NCBI GenBank assembly: GCA_016463385.1
Contig: JAEMRL010000012.1
Span: 1,325-16,279 of the forward strand
Direction: 5' to 3'
Source of the DNA: Thermoleophilia bacterium
GTDB lineage: Bacteria; Actinomycetota; Thermoleophilia; Miltoncostaeales; Miltoncostaeaceae
DNA: 14,955 nt
Shown: one piece after another, positions 8,803-14,955 of the stretch
Layout: the number at the start of each line of letters is the position of its first letter
Numbering within the stretch: position 1 is the first letter of the stretch
Position numbers and translations under genes: made by a program
Notes under the pieces: model-generated
The model's database searches: none
Told to the model about the DNA's origin: nothing
Seen by the model: only the letters and a program-made list of their open reading frames with translations

Positions 8803-8988
8803 GTGGCAAAGACCAGCCTTCGGGTGAAGGCGTCCCGTACGCCGAAGTACCCGACCCAGCAGTACACGCGCTGCCACAGCTGCGGACGTTCGCGCGCCGT
8901 CTTCCGCAAGTTCGGCCTGTGCCGGATCTGCCTCCGTCAGTCGGCCCATGCCGGGGTCATCCCGGGCATGACCAAGAGCAGCTGGTAG
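8803..8988 (+). CDS. rpsZ: 30S ribosomal protein S14, zinc-binding type
   Basis: S14 is a late-assembling protein of the 30S head. The 61-residue product is the short, zinc-containing form, with Cys24-x2-Cys27 and Cys40-x2-Cys43 forming a zinc ribbon, instead of the roughly 100-residue zinc-free form. GTG is the start, with GAGGAG (8793-8798) four bases upstream. Genomes with this form sometimes carry a second, zinc-independent S14 under zinc-responsive control elsewhere; that cannot be seen here. Some annotations use rpsN for this gene. Confidence 0.96.
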   Translation: MAKTSLRVKASRTPKYPTQQYTRCHSCGRSRAVFRKFGLCRICLRQSAHAGVIPGMTKSSW

Positions 8989-8998
8989 GGGTCCGCCG

Positions 8999-9394
8999 AT
9001 GATGACCGACCCCATCGCGGACATGCTCACGCGCATCCGCAACGCCAACACCGCCCTCCACGACGCCGTGGAGATGCCCGGCAGCACCATGAAGGCGAAC
9101 GTCGCCCAGGTGCTGAAGGAGCAGGGCTACATCACCGACTACGAGCTCCGCGAGGGGCGCGTCGGGACCGACCTGGTGGTCAAGCTCAAGTACTCCCGCG
9201 ATCGCCGTCGCGTGATCAGCGGCATCCAGCGCATCTCGAAGCCCGGCCGGCGCGTCTACGTCGACCGCACGTCCATTCCGCGGGTCCTCGGTGGCATGGG
9301 GATCTCGGTCATCTCGACGTCGCAGGGCGTCATCACCGGGCACGAGGCCCGTCGCCGGGGTATCGGCGGCGAGGTCATCTGCTCGGTGTGGTGA
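8999..9394 (+). CDS. rpsH: 30S ribosomal protein S8
   Basis: S8 binds the central domain of 16S rRNA and in E. coli is the translational repressor of the spc operon. The sequence begins with two tandem ATGs (8999 and 9002), giving MMTDPIADMLTRIRNANTAL. AGGGG (8987-8991) is seven bases from the first and ten from the second, so the first is slightly favoured. The C-terminal signature VISTSQGVITGHEARRRGIG is intact, and the 131 residues are normal. Confidence 0.96.
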   Translation: MMTDPIADMLTRIRNANTALHDAVEMPGSTMKANVAQVLKEQGYITDYELREGRVGTDLVVKLKYSRDRRRVISGIQRISKPGRRVYVDRTSIPRVLGGMGISVISTSQGVITGHEARRRGIGGEVICSVW

Positions 9395-9410
9395 GAGGAG
9401 ACCGGATCTC

Positions 9411-9947
9411 ATGAGCAGAATCGGACGCGCACCCATCCCCGTCCCCGACGGGGTCACGGTGGAGATCGACGGCCAGAAGGTCGTGGTGAACGGCCCCCGC
9501 GGGGAGCTGCGCCACACCGTCGTCGAGCCCATCCGCATCAACCGCGAGGACGACGGGACCCTGCTGGTCACCCGTCCGACCGACCGCGGGCCGCACCGCG
9601 CGCTCCACGGCCTCTCGCGCACGCTCGTGGCGAACATGGTCGAGGGCGTCAGCAACGGCTTCGAGCGCCAGCTCGAGATCGTCGGCGTCGGCTACCGCGC
9701 GCAGCTCAAGGGCACGACCCTCGAGATGGCCGTCGGCTACTCGCACCCTGTTACCATCGAGCCCCCCGAGGGGATCGCATTCGACGTCCCGGTGCCCACC
9801 CAGGTCATCGTGCGTGGGATCGACAAGCAGGCGGTCGGCCAGATCGCCGCCAAGATCCGCCAGGTGCGTCCCCCGGAGCCCTACAAGGGCAAGGGCATCC
9901 GCTACGCGGGCGAAGCCGTTCGGCGCAAGGTCGGTAAGAGAGCATGA
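9411..9947 (+). CDS. rplF: 50S ribosomal protein L6
   Basis: L6 lies near the factor-binding site of the 50S subunit. The ATG gives MSRIGRAPIPVPDGVTVEID and 178 residues, both canonical, and AGAGGAG lies ten bases upstream. The frame stays open upstream into rpsH, but those codons are spurious. Two repeated L6 folds are visible, and the signature PYKGKGIRYAGEAVRRKVGK ends the protein. The stop overlaps rplR as ATGA. Confidence 0.96.
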   Translation: MSRIGRAPIPVPDGVTVEIDGQKVVVNGPRGELRHTVVEPIRINREDDGTLLVTRPTDRGPHRALHGLSRTLVANMVEGVSNGFERQLEIVGVGYRAQLKGTTLEMAVGYSHPVTIEPPEGIAFDVPVPTQVIVRGIDKQAVGQIAAKIRQVRPPEPYKGKGIRYAGEAVRRKVGKRA

Positions 9948-10294
9948 GCATCACCACACTCGAAGCGCGCCTCCGGCGCCACCGCAGGATCCGCGGCAGC
10001 GTCGTCGGCTCGGCCGAGCGTCCCCGCCTCGCGGTGTCGCGGTCGAACAAGCGCATCTACGCCCAGATCATCGACGACGACCGCGGCCACACGCTGGCGG
10101 CGGCCGGGTCGCACGAGGCCTCGCTGCGCGGTCTCGCCAAGGGCCCCGCGGCCGCCGAGGTGGGCAAGCTGCTCGCCCAGCGCGCCAAGGACGCCGGCAT
10201 CGAGCGGGTCGTCTTCGACCGCGGCGGCTACAAGTACCACGGGCGCGTCAAGTCGCTCGCCGACGGGGCCCGCGAGGGCGGGCTCGAGTTCTAG
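9944..10294 (+). CDS. rplR: 50S ribosomal protein L18
   Basis: L18 binds 5S rRNA together with L5. The 116 residues include the basic N-terminus RLRRHRRIRGSVVGSAERPR, RLAVSRSNKRIYAQIIDD and the C-terminal FDRGGYKYHGRVKSLADGAR segment. The ATG overlaps the rplF stop by four bases. A 24-base gap to rpsE follows, one of the longest within the S10-spc run. Confidence 0.96.
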   Translation: MSITTLEARLRRHRRIRGSVVGSAERPRLAVSRSNKRIYAQIIDDDRGHTLAAAGSHEASLRGLAKGPAAAEVGKLLAQRAKDAGIERVVFDRGGYKYHGRVKSLADGAREGGLEF

Positions 10295-10318
10295 TTTCCA
10301 GGCAGAGGGTGAGCACAC

Positions 10319-10903
10319 GTGGCTGAGGTACGCCGAGGGGCAAAGATCAATCCGGACGGGCTCGAGCTCAACGAGCGGGTCGTCCAGGTCAACCGCGTCG
10401 CGAAGGTCGTCAAGGGCGGCCGGCGCTTCTCGTTCTCCGCGCTCGTCGTGGTCGGGAACGAGGTCGACACGGTCGGCGTCGGTCACGGGAAGGCCAAGGA
10501 GGTCCCCGTGGCCATCCAGAAGGCCGTCGAGGACGCCAAGAAGAACCTGTTCCGCGTGCCCAAGTACCGGACCACGATCACGCATCAGATCCTGGGTCGC
10601 TCGGGCGCCGGCAAGGTCTTCATGAAGCCGGCCTCCGAGGGTACCGGCGTCATCGCGGGCGGCGGCGTGCGCGCCGTGCTCGAGCTCGCCGGCATCCGCG
10701 ACATCCTCACCAAGTCGCTGGGCACCAGCAATCCGGTCAACCTGGTCGCGGCGACCGTGGCGGGGCTCAAGTCCCTCCGTCGCCCCGAGGAGGTCGCCGC
10801 CCTGCGCGAGAAGTCGGTCTCCGAGGTGCTCTTCGGCACGGCCTCGGCCGGCTCGGGCGCCCCCGCGACCGAGGCCGTGGGCGCGAGCGCGGTGGCCGAG
10901 TGA
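10319..10903 (+). CDS. rpsE: 30S ribosomal protein S5
   Basis: S5 supports decoding fidelity and mRNA entry. The N-terminal double-stranded-RNA-binding-like domain contains RVAKVVKGGRRFSFSALVVV (about 24-43), and GKAKEVPVAIQKAVEDAKKN follows. The C-terminal domain contains GTGVIAGGGVRAVLELAGI and SNPVNLVAATVAGLKSLR. The 194 residues exceed E. coli S5 (about 167) by an Ala/Gly-rich C-terminal tail from about residue 168. GTG is the start, with AGAGGGTGAG upstream. The stop overlaps rpmD (GTGA). Confidence 0.97.
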   Translation: MAEVRRGAKINPDGLELNERVVQVNRVAKVVKGGRRFSFSALVVVGNEVDTVGVGHGKAKEVPVAIQKAVEDAKKNLFRVPKYRTTITHQILGRSGAGKVFMKPASEGTGVIAGGGVRAVLELAGIRDILTKSLGTSNPVNLVAATVAGLKSLRRPEEVAALREKSVSEVLFGTASAGSGAPATEAVGASAVAE

Positions 10904-11088
10904 GCCGCCTCGTCATCACCCAGGTCCGCTCGAAGATCGGCACGCAGGAGCGCCACCGCGGCACGCTCCGCGCGCTCGGCCTGCGCAAGATCGGCCAGAG
11001 CGTCGAGCACGAGGACTCCCCCCAGCTGCAGGGCATGCTCCGCATGGTCGCCCGGCTCGTCGATGTGAAGGAGGCCTCGAATGGCTAG
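10900..11088 (+). CDS. rpmD: 50S ribosomal protein L30
   Basis: L30 is a small 50S protein with a ferredoxin-like fold. The 62-residue product MSRLVITQVRSKIGTQERHR, then TLRALGLRKIGQSVEHEDSP, matches the family well. The GTG overlaps the rpsE stop, and there is no strong Shine-Dalgarno. Its last eight bases overlap the start of rplO, the longest overlap among the ribosomal genes here. Confidence 0.95.
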   Translation: MSRLVITQVRSKIGTQERHRGTLRALGLRKIGQSVEHEDSPQLQGMLRMVARLVDVKEASNG

Positions 11089-11611
11089 CGCCGAGATCCC
11101 CGAGACCCCCGCCGAGGACATCCGCCTCGACAAGCTCGCCCCGCGCCCCGGCGCCAAGCGCCCGCGCAAGCGGGTCGGCCGCGGCATCGGCTCGGGCACC
11201 GGCAAGACGTCCGGTCGCGGCCAGAAGGGCCTCGGCTCGCGTGCCGGCGGCGGCGTCCGCCAGGGCTACCAGGGCGGCCAGACCCCGATCCAGATGCAGC
11301 AGGGCAAGCTGCGCGGCTCCAACCGCAAGATGTCGATGCCGATGGGCCCGTTCCGCACCCACTCGGTGCCGGTCAACGTGGGCCGTCTCGACATCTTCGA
11401 CGCGGGCTCCACGGTGGACCTCGAGGCGCTCGTCTCGAAGGGCCTCGTGAAGAACAACGCGAACCGCGACTGGCCCGTCAAGCTGCTCGCCCAGGGTGAG
11501 ATCGACCGCGCGCTGACGGTCCGGGTGCACGCCGCATCCGCCGCCGCCGTGACGAAGATCGAGGCCGCGGGCGGAACCGTCGAGATCATCGGCGAGGCCG
11601 CGACCGAGTAG
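11081..11611 (+). CDS. rplO: 50S ribosomal protein L15
   Basis: L15 is a late 50S assembly protein with a long extended N-terminus. The glycine-rich motif GRGIGSGTGKTSGRGQKG (33-50) and GGQTPIQMQQGKLRG are typical. The fold continues to GGTVEIIGEAATE. The 176 residues are about 30 more than E. coli L15 (144), including an acidic N-terminal stretch of about 14. GAAGGAGG (11067-11074), six bases from the ATG, is the best Shine-Dalgarno in the window and fixes the start despite the eight-base overlap with rpmD. Confidence 0.96.
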   Translation: MASAEIPETPAEDIRLDKLAPRPGAKRPRKRVGRGIGSGTGKTSGRGQKGLGSRAGGGVRQGYQGGQTPIQMQQGKLRGSNRKMSMPMGPFRTHSVPVNVGRLDIFDAGSTVDLEALVSKGLVKNNANRDWPVKLLAQGEIDRALTVRVHAASAAAVTKIEAAGGTVEIIGEAATE

Positions 11612-11624
11612 AGAGGGAGGGCGG

Positions 11625-12887
11625 ATGCTCAAGACGATCCTCACGTCGCTCCGCTCGCCGGAGCTTCGCAAGAAGCTCCTCTTCACGGCCTTCATCCTGA
11701 TGGTCTACCGGTTCGGCTCGTTCGTGCCGACGCCGGGGATCGACCTGGACGCGCTCCAGGCGGCCCTCGACCAGCGCGGCAGCCGGCTGCTCGACTTCCT
11801 CAACCTGTTCGCCGGCGGTGCGCTGACGCGCTTCGCGGTCTTCGCGCTCGGCATCATGCCGTACATCACCGCGAGCATCATCCTGCAGCTGATGACGGTG
11901 GTGATCCCCTCCCTGGAGAAGCTCCAGAAGGAGGGCGAGAGCGGCCAGCAGAAGATCACGCAGTACACGCGCTACTTCACCGTCGTGCTCGCGCTGCTGC
12001 AGTCGATGGCCTACGTCCTGTACTTCCGCTCCCAGGACGCCTTGCCCGGGTTCACACCCGGCCGCTTCTACCTGATCGTGCTGTCGGTGACGGCGGGCAC
12101 CGTGCTGCTGATGTGGCTCGGCGAGCTCATCACACAGCGCGGCGTGGGCAACGGCATCTCGCTGCTGATCTTCGCGAGCATCGTCTCCTCGGTCCCGTCC
12201 GCGGTGGACGGCTGGCTGACGCTGCCGCCGGTCTCGCAGGTCCTGATCCTCACCATCGCGCTCGCGGTGGTGGTGGGCGTGGTCTTCATCAACGAGGGCC
12301 AGCGCCGCATCCCGATCCAGTACGCCAAGCGCGTCGTCGGGCGCCGCCAGACCTCGGGCGGCACCACCTACATGCCGTTGCGCGTGAACATGGCGGGCGT
12401 GATCCCGGTGATCTTCGCCTCGTCGGTGGTCATCCTGCCGCCGACGCTGGCCGAGCTCGGGGGCCAGAACTCCTTCTTCCAGGACGTCTCCGACTTCCTG
12501 GCCCCGGGGTCCTGGTACTACATCATCTTCGAGGCGATCCTCATCGTCCTCTTCACGTACTTCTACACCGCGGTGCAGTTCAACCCGGTGGAGCAGGCCG
12601 ACAACCTGAAGAAGTACGGCGGCTTCATCCCGGGCGTGCGCCCGGGCCGCCCGACCGCGGTCTACCTCGACCGCGTCCTCACCCGCCTGACGCTCCCCGG
12701 GGCGATCTACCTGGCGGTCATCGCCGAGCTCCCGAACATCGTCTTCCGGTACCTGCCGGACTCCAACGTGTTCTTCGGGGTGCTCGGCGGGACGTCGATC
12801 CTCATCGTGGTCGGCGTGGCACTCGACACCATGCGCCAGATGGAGGCACAGCTGATGATGCGCTCGTACGAGGGGTTCCTGAAATAG
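11625..12887 (+). CDS. secY: Preprotein translocase subunit SecY
   Basis: SecY is the channel of the SecYEG translocon in the cytoplasmic membrane. The 420 residues fit ten transmembrane segments. TM1 lies around 18-34, ending VYRFGSFVPTPGID. TM2 with the plug region is at 52-90 (LNLFAGGALTRFAVFALGIM). The GNGISLLIFASI helix is near 175-186. The large cytoplasmic loop is at 224-250 (RRIPIQYAKRVVGRRQTSGG). The SecA-contacting loop YGGFIPGVRPGRPT is at 331-344. The last helix with LDTMRQMEAQLMMRSYEGFL is at the end. The ATG follows the strong G-rich site GAGGGAGGG. The TAG stop overlaps the proposed adk start. Confidence 0.97.
   Translation: MLKTILTSLRSPELRKKLLFTAFILMVYRFGSFVPTPGIDLDALQAALDQRGSRLLDFLNLFAGGALTRFAVFALGIMPYITASIILQLMTVVIPSLEKLQKEGESGQQKITQYTRYFTVVLALLQSMAYVLYFRSQDALPGFTPGRFYLIVLSVTAGTVLLMWLGELITQRGVGNGISLLIFASIVSSVPSAVDGWLTLPPVSQVLILTIALAVVVGVVFINEGQRRIPIQYAKRVVGRRQTSGGTTYMPLRVNMAGVIPVIFASSVVILPPTLAELGGQNSFFQDVSDFLAPGSWYYIIFEAILIVLFTYFYTAVQFNPVEQADNLKKYGGFIPGVRPGRPTAVYLDRVLTRLTLPGAIYLAVIAELPNIVFRYLPDSNVFFGVLGGTSILIVVGVALDTMRQMEAQLMMRSYEGFLK
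12870..12875 (+). promoter_or_regulatory. Shine-Dalgarno supporting a non-canonical adk start
   Basis: GAGGGG inside the secY 3' end lies eight bases before ATA (12884-12886). The spacing is ideal for initiation at that triplet, which overlaps the secY stop as ATAG. This site decides where adk translation begins. Confidence 0.6.
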
Positions 12888-13543
12888 CCCGCCTCATCCT
12901 CCTCGGCCCGCCCGGAGCCGGGAAGGGCACCCAGGCCGAGCGCCTCGGTGGCGAACACCACCTCCTTCACCTCTCCACCGGCGATCTGCTGCGCGCCGCG
13001 GTCGCCTCGGGCAGCGACCTGGGCCGCGAGGCCAAGCGCTTCATGGACGCCGGCGAGCTGGTGCCCGACGCTGTGGTGGTCGGGATGATCCGCGAGAAGC
13101 TGGCCGACGGTGCCAACCCGAGCTTCCTCCTCGACGGCTTCCCGCGCTCGGCCCCGCAGGCCGACGCCCTCGACGCGATGCTGACCGACGTCGGCCTGCC
13201 GCTCGACGCCGTCATCTCGATCGCCGTCTCGCGCGACGAGCTGGTGCGGCGCCTCGCCGGCCGCTGGATCTGCCGCCGCTGCGGCCGCTCCTTCCACGAG
13301 GTCTTCAACCCGTACGACGGCGGCGAGTGCCCGTCGGCCGGCGGGAAGTGCGACCTGTACCAGCGTGAGGACGACCGGCCGGAGACGGTGGTCAACCGCC
13401 TGTCGGTGTACGAGGAGCAGACGGCTCCGCTGATCGACTACTACCGCGCGCGCGGCCTGCTGCGCGAGGTCGACGGCGAGCGCACCCCGGACGAGGTCTA
13501 TGGCCAGATCGTCGCGCACCTCCCGACGGCGCCGACCGGCTAG
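12884..13543 (+). CDS. adk: Adenylate kinase, apparently starting at ATA
   Basis: Adenylate kinase interconverts ATP + AMP with two ADP in the cytosol. From ATA the product is 219 residues: P-loop GPPGAGKGT (8-16), AMP-site STGDLLRA (31-38), DGFPRS (84-89), RLAGRW (123-128) and the long LID domain LYQREDD (158-164). The LID has four cysteines (130, 133, 149, 156), suggesting a metal-binding LID, though the second pair is spaced x6. No ATG, GTG or TTG occurs in frame between the P-loop and at least 110 bases upstream, and later starts would delete the P-loop. ATA with GAGGGG eight bases upstream and overlapping the secY TAG is the best start. An error in the sequence or initiation far upstream within secY are alternatives. 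Its place after secY is typical. Confidence 0.93.
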   Translation: MARLILLGPPGAGKGTQAERLGGEHHLLHLSTGDLLRAAVASGSDLGREAKRFMDAGELVPDAVVVGMIREKLADGANPSFLLDGFPRSAPQADALDAMLTDVGLPLDAVISIAVSRDELVRRLAGRWICRRCGRSFHEVFNPYDGGECPSAGGKCDLYQREDDRPETVVNRLSVYEEQTAPLIDYYRARGLLREVDGERTPDEVYGQIVAHLPTAPTG

Positions 13544-14330
13544 GCCGGCCACGGCCTCCTCCCGCCGCAGCCGGGGCCCGATCCCGAAGACCCCCGCCGA
13601 GCTCGACGCCATGGCGGCCTCGGGCGCCGTGCTCGCCGAGTGCCACGACGCGCTGGCGGCCGAGGTGGGCGTGGGCGTCACGACGGCGCACCTCGACGCC
13701 GTCGCCGAGGAGCTGATCCGTGCGCGCGGCGGCATCCCGGCCTTCAAGGGGTATCCGGGGCCGACGCCCTACCCGGCCTCGATCTGCGCGTCGGTCAACG
13801 ACGCCGTGGTGCACGGCATCCCCGACGGCTACGCGCTGCGCGACGGGGACGTGCTGGCTCTGGACGTCGGCGTGATCCTCGACGGGTGGGTGTCGGACGC
13901 CGCACGCACCCACGGCATCGGGACCGTCTCGCCGATCGCCTCGCGCCTGATCGACGTCACCCGCGTCTCGCTCGAGCGCGGCATCGCCGCCTGCCTGGTC
14001 GGCAACCACGTCGGGGACATCGGCCACGCGGTCCAGACCGAGGTCGAGGCCGCCGGGTTCTCGGTCGTCGAGAGCCTCGTCGGCCACGGCGTCGGCCGTT
14101 CGATGCACGAGGAGCCGCAGGTGCCGAACTTCGGGCGGCCCGGAACGGGCGTCGAGCTGACCGAGGGGCTCGTGATCGCCATCGAGCCGATGGTCAACGC
14201 CGGCCGTCACGAGGTGATCCTGGCCGACGACGGCTGGACGATCGCCACCCGGGACGGCACGCTCTCGGCCCACTGGGAGCACACCGTCGCCGTGACCGCC
14301 GACGGCCCGAGGATCCTGACACTCTCCTGA
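13500..14330 (+). CDS. map: Methionine aminopeptidase type I
   Basis: Map removes the initiator Met from nascent proteins using two metal ions. Numbered from the ATG at 13500 (276 residues), all six expected active-site residues are present: His105 (VVHG), Asp122 (ALDVG), Asp133 (VSDAAR), His196 (GHGVG), Glu229 (AIEP) and Glu260 (HWEHT). The start is uncertain. The family fold begins around PIPKTPAELDA (28-38). The ATG at 13500 adds about 27 Arg/Ser-rich residues, overlaps adk by 44 bases and has GAGG only three bases away. The next ATG (13611) would remove part of the fold. No canonical start lies between. It follows adk as in many spc operons. Confidence 0.93.
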   Translation: MARSSRTSRRRRPARPATASSRRSRGPIPKTPAELDAMAASGAVLAECHDALAAEVGVGVTTAHLDAVAEELIRARGGIPAFKGYPGPTPYPASICASVNDAVVHGIPDGYALRDGDVLALDVGVILDGWVSDAARTHGIGTVSPIASRLIDVTRVSLERGIAACLVGNHVGDIGHAVQTEVEAAGFSVVESLVGHGVGRSMHEEPQVPNFGRPGTGVELTEGLVIAIEPMVNAGRHEVILADDGWTIATRDGTLSAHWEHTVAVTADGPRILTLS

Positions 14331-14374
14331 TGGGGGGTGGCGCCCGCCGCGGCGCCCGTCATAGGGTCGCCGTC

Positions 14375-14955
14375 ATGCGAGCTTTCTGCAGGATCCTCGT
14401 GACAGGCATGGCCCTCGCCGTGACGGCGATGACCGCCCACGGCGCGACGATCCCGGTCACCACCACCCTCGACGGCCCGATCACGGGCACGACCAACGAT
14501 GGGCTCTGCTCGCTGCGCGAGGCCGTGGTCTCCGCGACCCTCGACACCGCCGTCCAGGGCTGCCCGGCCGGCTCGGGCGCCGATGTCGTCGCGCTCCCGG
14601 CCGGCACCTTCACCCTGACGGCGAGCGGGTTCACCGACCAGCAGGGCTTCGCGGGCGACATCGACGTGACCGGCTCGGTGGTGCGTGTGCTCGGCGCGGG
14701 CGCCGGCGCGACGGTGATCCAGGTCGGGTTCGAGGACCGAGCCTTCGACGTGTTCTCCACGGCCGACCTGACCCTGGAGGGGCTCACGGTGCGAGGGGCG
14801 CGCCTTCCGGACGACAGCGGCGCGAACGGCGCCGGGGTACGCAATCAGGGCCGGCTGACCGTGATCCGCGTCGAGTTCGCCGACAACGAGGCCGGCCTGG
14901 GCGACAACACTGACGGGCTCGGCGGCCTCGGGGGCGGTGGGGGCGCGATCTGGAG
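14375..14955 (+). CDS. Secreted CSLREA-domain / beta-helix protein (N-terminal part, cut by window edge)
   Basis: From the ATG the frame is open to the right edge, 193 codons. Residues 1-24 look like a Sec signal peptide: MRAFCR, a hydrophobic stretch, and likely cleavage after AHGA. Next comes the CSLREA motif itself (45-50) in NDGLCSLREAVVSA, the hallmark of a domain found at the N-terminus of large secreted or surface proteins. Later strands such as LTLEGLTVRGA (132-142) and RLTVIRVEFADNEA (160-173) look like turns of a right-handed parallel beta-helix, and a Gly-rich turn GLGGLGGGGGA (181-191) is typical. AGGG lies eight bases upstream. The function is unknown; a surface or adhesion role is inferred. 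The gene starts 44 bases after map with no clear terminator between, so read-through is possible. Confidence 0.85.
   Translation, partial: MRAFCRILVTGMALAVTAMTAHGATIPVTTTLDGPITGTTNDGLCSLREAVVSATLDTAVQGCPAGSGADVVALPAGTFTLTASGFTDQQGFAGDIDVTGSVVRVLGAGAGATVIQVGFEDRAFDVFSTADLTLEGLTVRGARLPDDSGANGAGVRNQGRLTVIRVEFADNEAGLGDNTDGLGGLGGGGGAIW

Noticed and set aside
7783..9090. 435-codon minus-strand open frame opposite rplX-rplE-rpsZ
   Set aside because: It spans several well-supported plus-strand genes and has low-complexity composition; a frame artefact of GC-rich codons.
12113..12883. Upstream in-frame extension of adk across secY (an apparent 476-residue protein)
   Set aside because: The extension is a second frame of secY with Arg/His/Pro-rich shadow composition. 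The adenylate kinase fold begins at 12884, so this is not a genuine fusion.
12875..12890. Programmed -1 frameshift fusing SecY to Adk at CTG AAA TAG
   Set aside because: There is no X XXY YYZ slippery heptamer, re-pairing of the AAA codon would be poor, and SecY ends at its normal C-terminus. AUA initiation with a placed Shine-Dalgarno is simpler.
14339..14356. GGCGCC/GGCGCC hairpin after map as a terminator
   Set aside because: The 6-bp stem has no T-run behind it and GGCGCC is a self-complementary word common at this GC, so it is not supported as an intrinsic terminator.
14359..14844. 161-codon minus-strand open frame at the right end
   Set aside because: Antisense to the CSLREA protein. 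The plus-strand frame has a signal peptide and the CSLREA motif; the minus frame is Ser/Thr/Val/Pro-rich shadow.

Overview
The window is the core ribosomal-protein supercluster (S10 and spc gene order) of a GC-rich bacterium, with a short unrelated edge on each side. Very high GC, heavy GTG-start use, a four-cysteine zinc S14, an Ala/Glu/Lys-rich tail on L4 and the protein sequences suggest Actinomycetota, perhaps a deep class such as Thermoleophilia. That placement is inferred from general resemblance, not from a search.

Layout. Positions 1-562 (minus strand) hold the 5' part of an FAD-binding (PCMH-type) oxidoreductase that runs off the left edge. Positions 563-785 are the divergent intergenic region, with a candidate promoter for tuf and two GC-rich hairpins. 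tuf (EF-Tu) follows and ends in a strong intrinsic terminator. From 2053 to 12887 there is an almost gapless plus-strand run: rpsJ-rplC-rplD-rplW-rplB-rpsS-rplV-rpsC-rplP-rpmC-rpsQ-rplN-rplX-rplE-rpsZ(S14)-rpsH-rplF-rplR-rpsE-rpmD-rplO-secY. It continues with adk and map to 14330. After a 44-base gap, an exported CSLREA-domain / beta-helix protein starts at 14375 and runs off the right edge.

How the genes work together. Ribosome subunit proteins, the aminoacyl-tRNA carrier EF-Tu, the SecYEG channel core, adenylate kinase and the enzyme that removes initiator methionine are expressed together, with stop/start overlaps that favour translational coupling.

Most of the window is conserved housekeeping sequence, and I find no mobile element, CRISPR array, tRNA, rRNA or defence system. 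The unusual points are local. (1) adk has no ATG/GTG/TTG start compatible with an intact P-loop and appears to start at AUA, overlapping the secY stop as AUAG with a well-placed Shine-Dalgarno. (2) A strong terminator lies between tuf and rpsJ, with no obvious room for an rpsJ promoter. (3) The tuf leader carries a terminator-like hairpin and competing stems. (4) L4 has a roughly 110-residue tail, basic then acidic, with exact internal repeats. (5) map has an ambiguous start. (6) The str genes are absent upstream of tuf, and infA/rpmJ/alpha-operon genes are absent after map.
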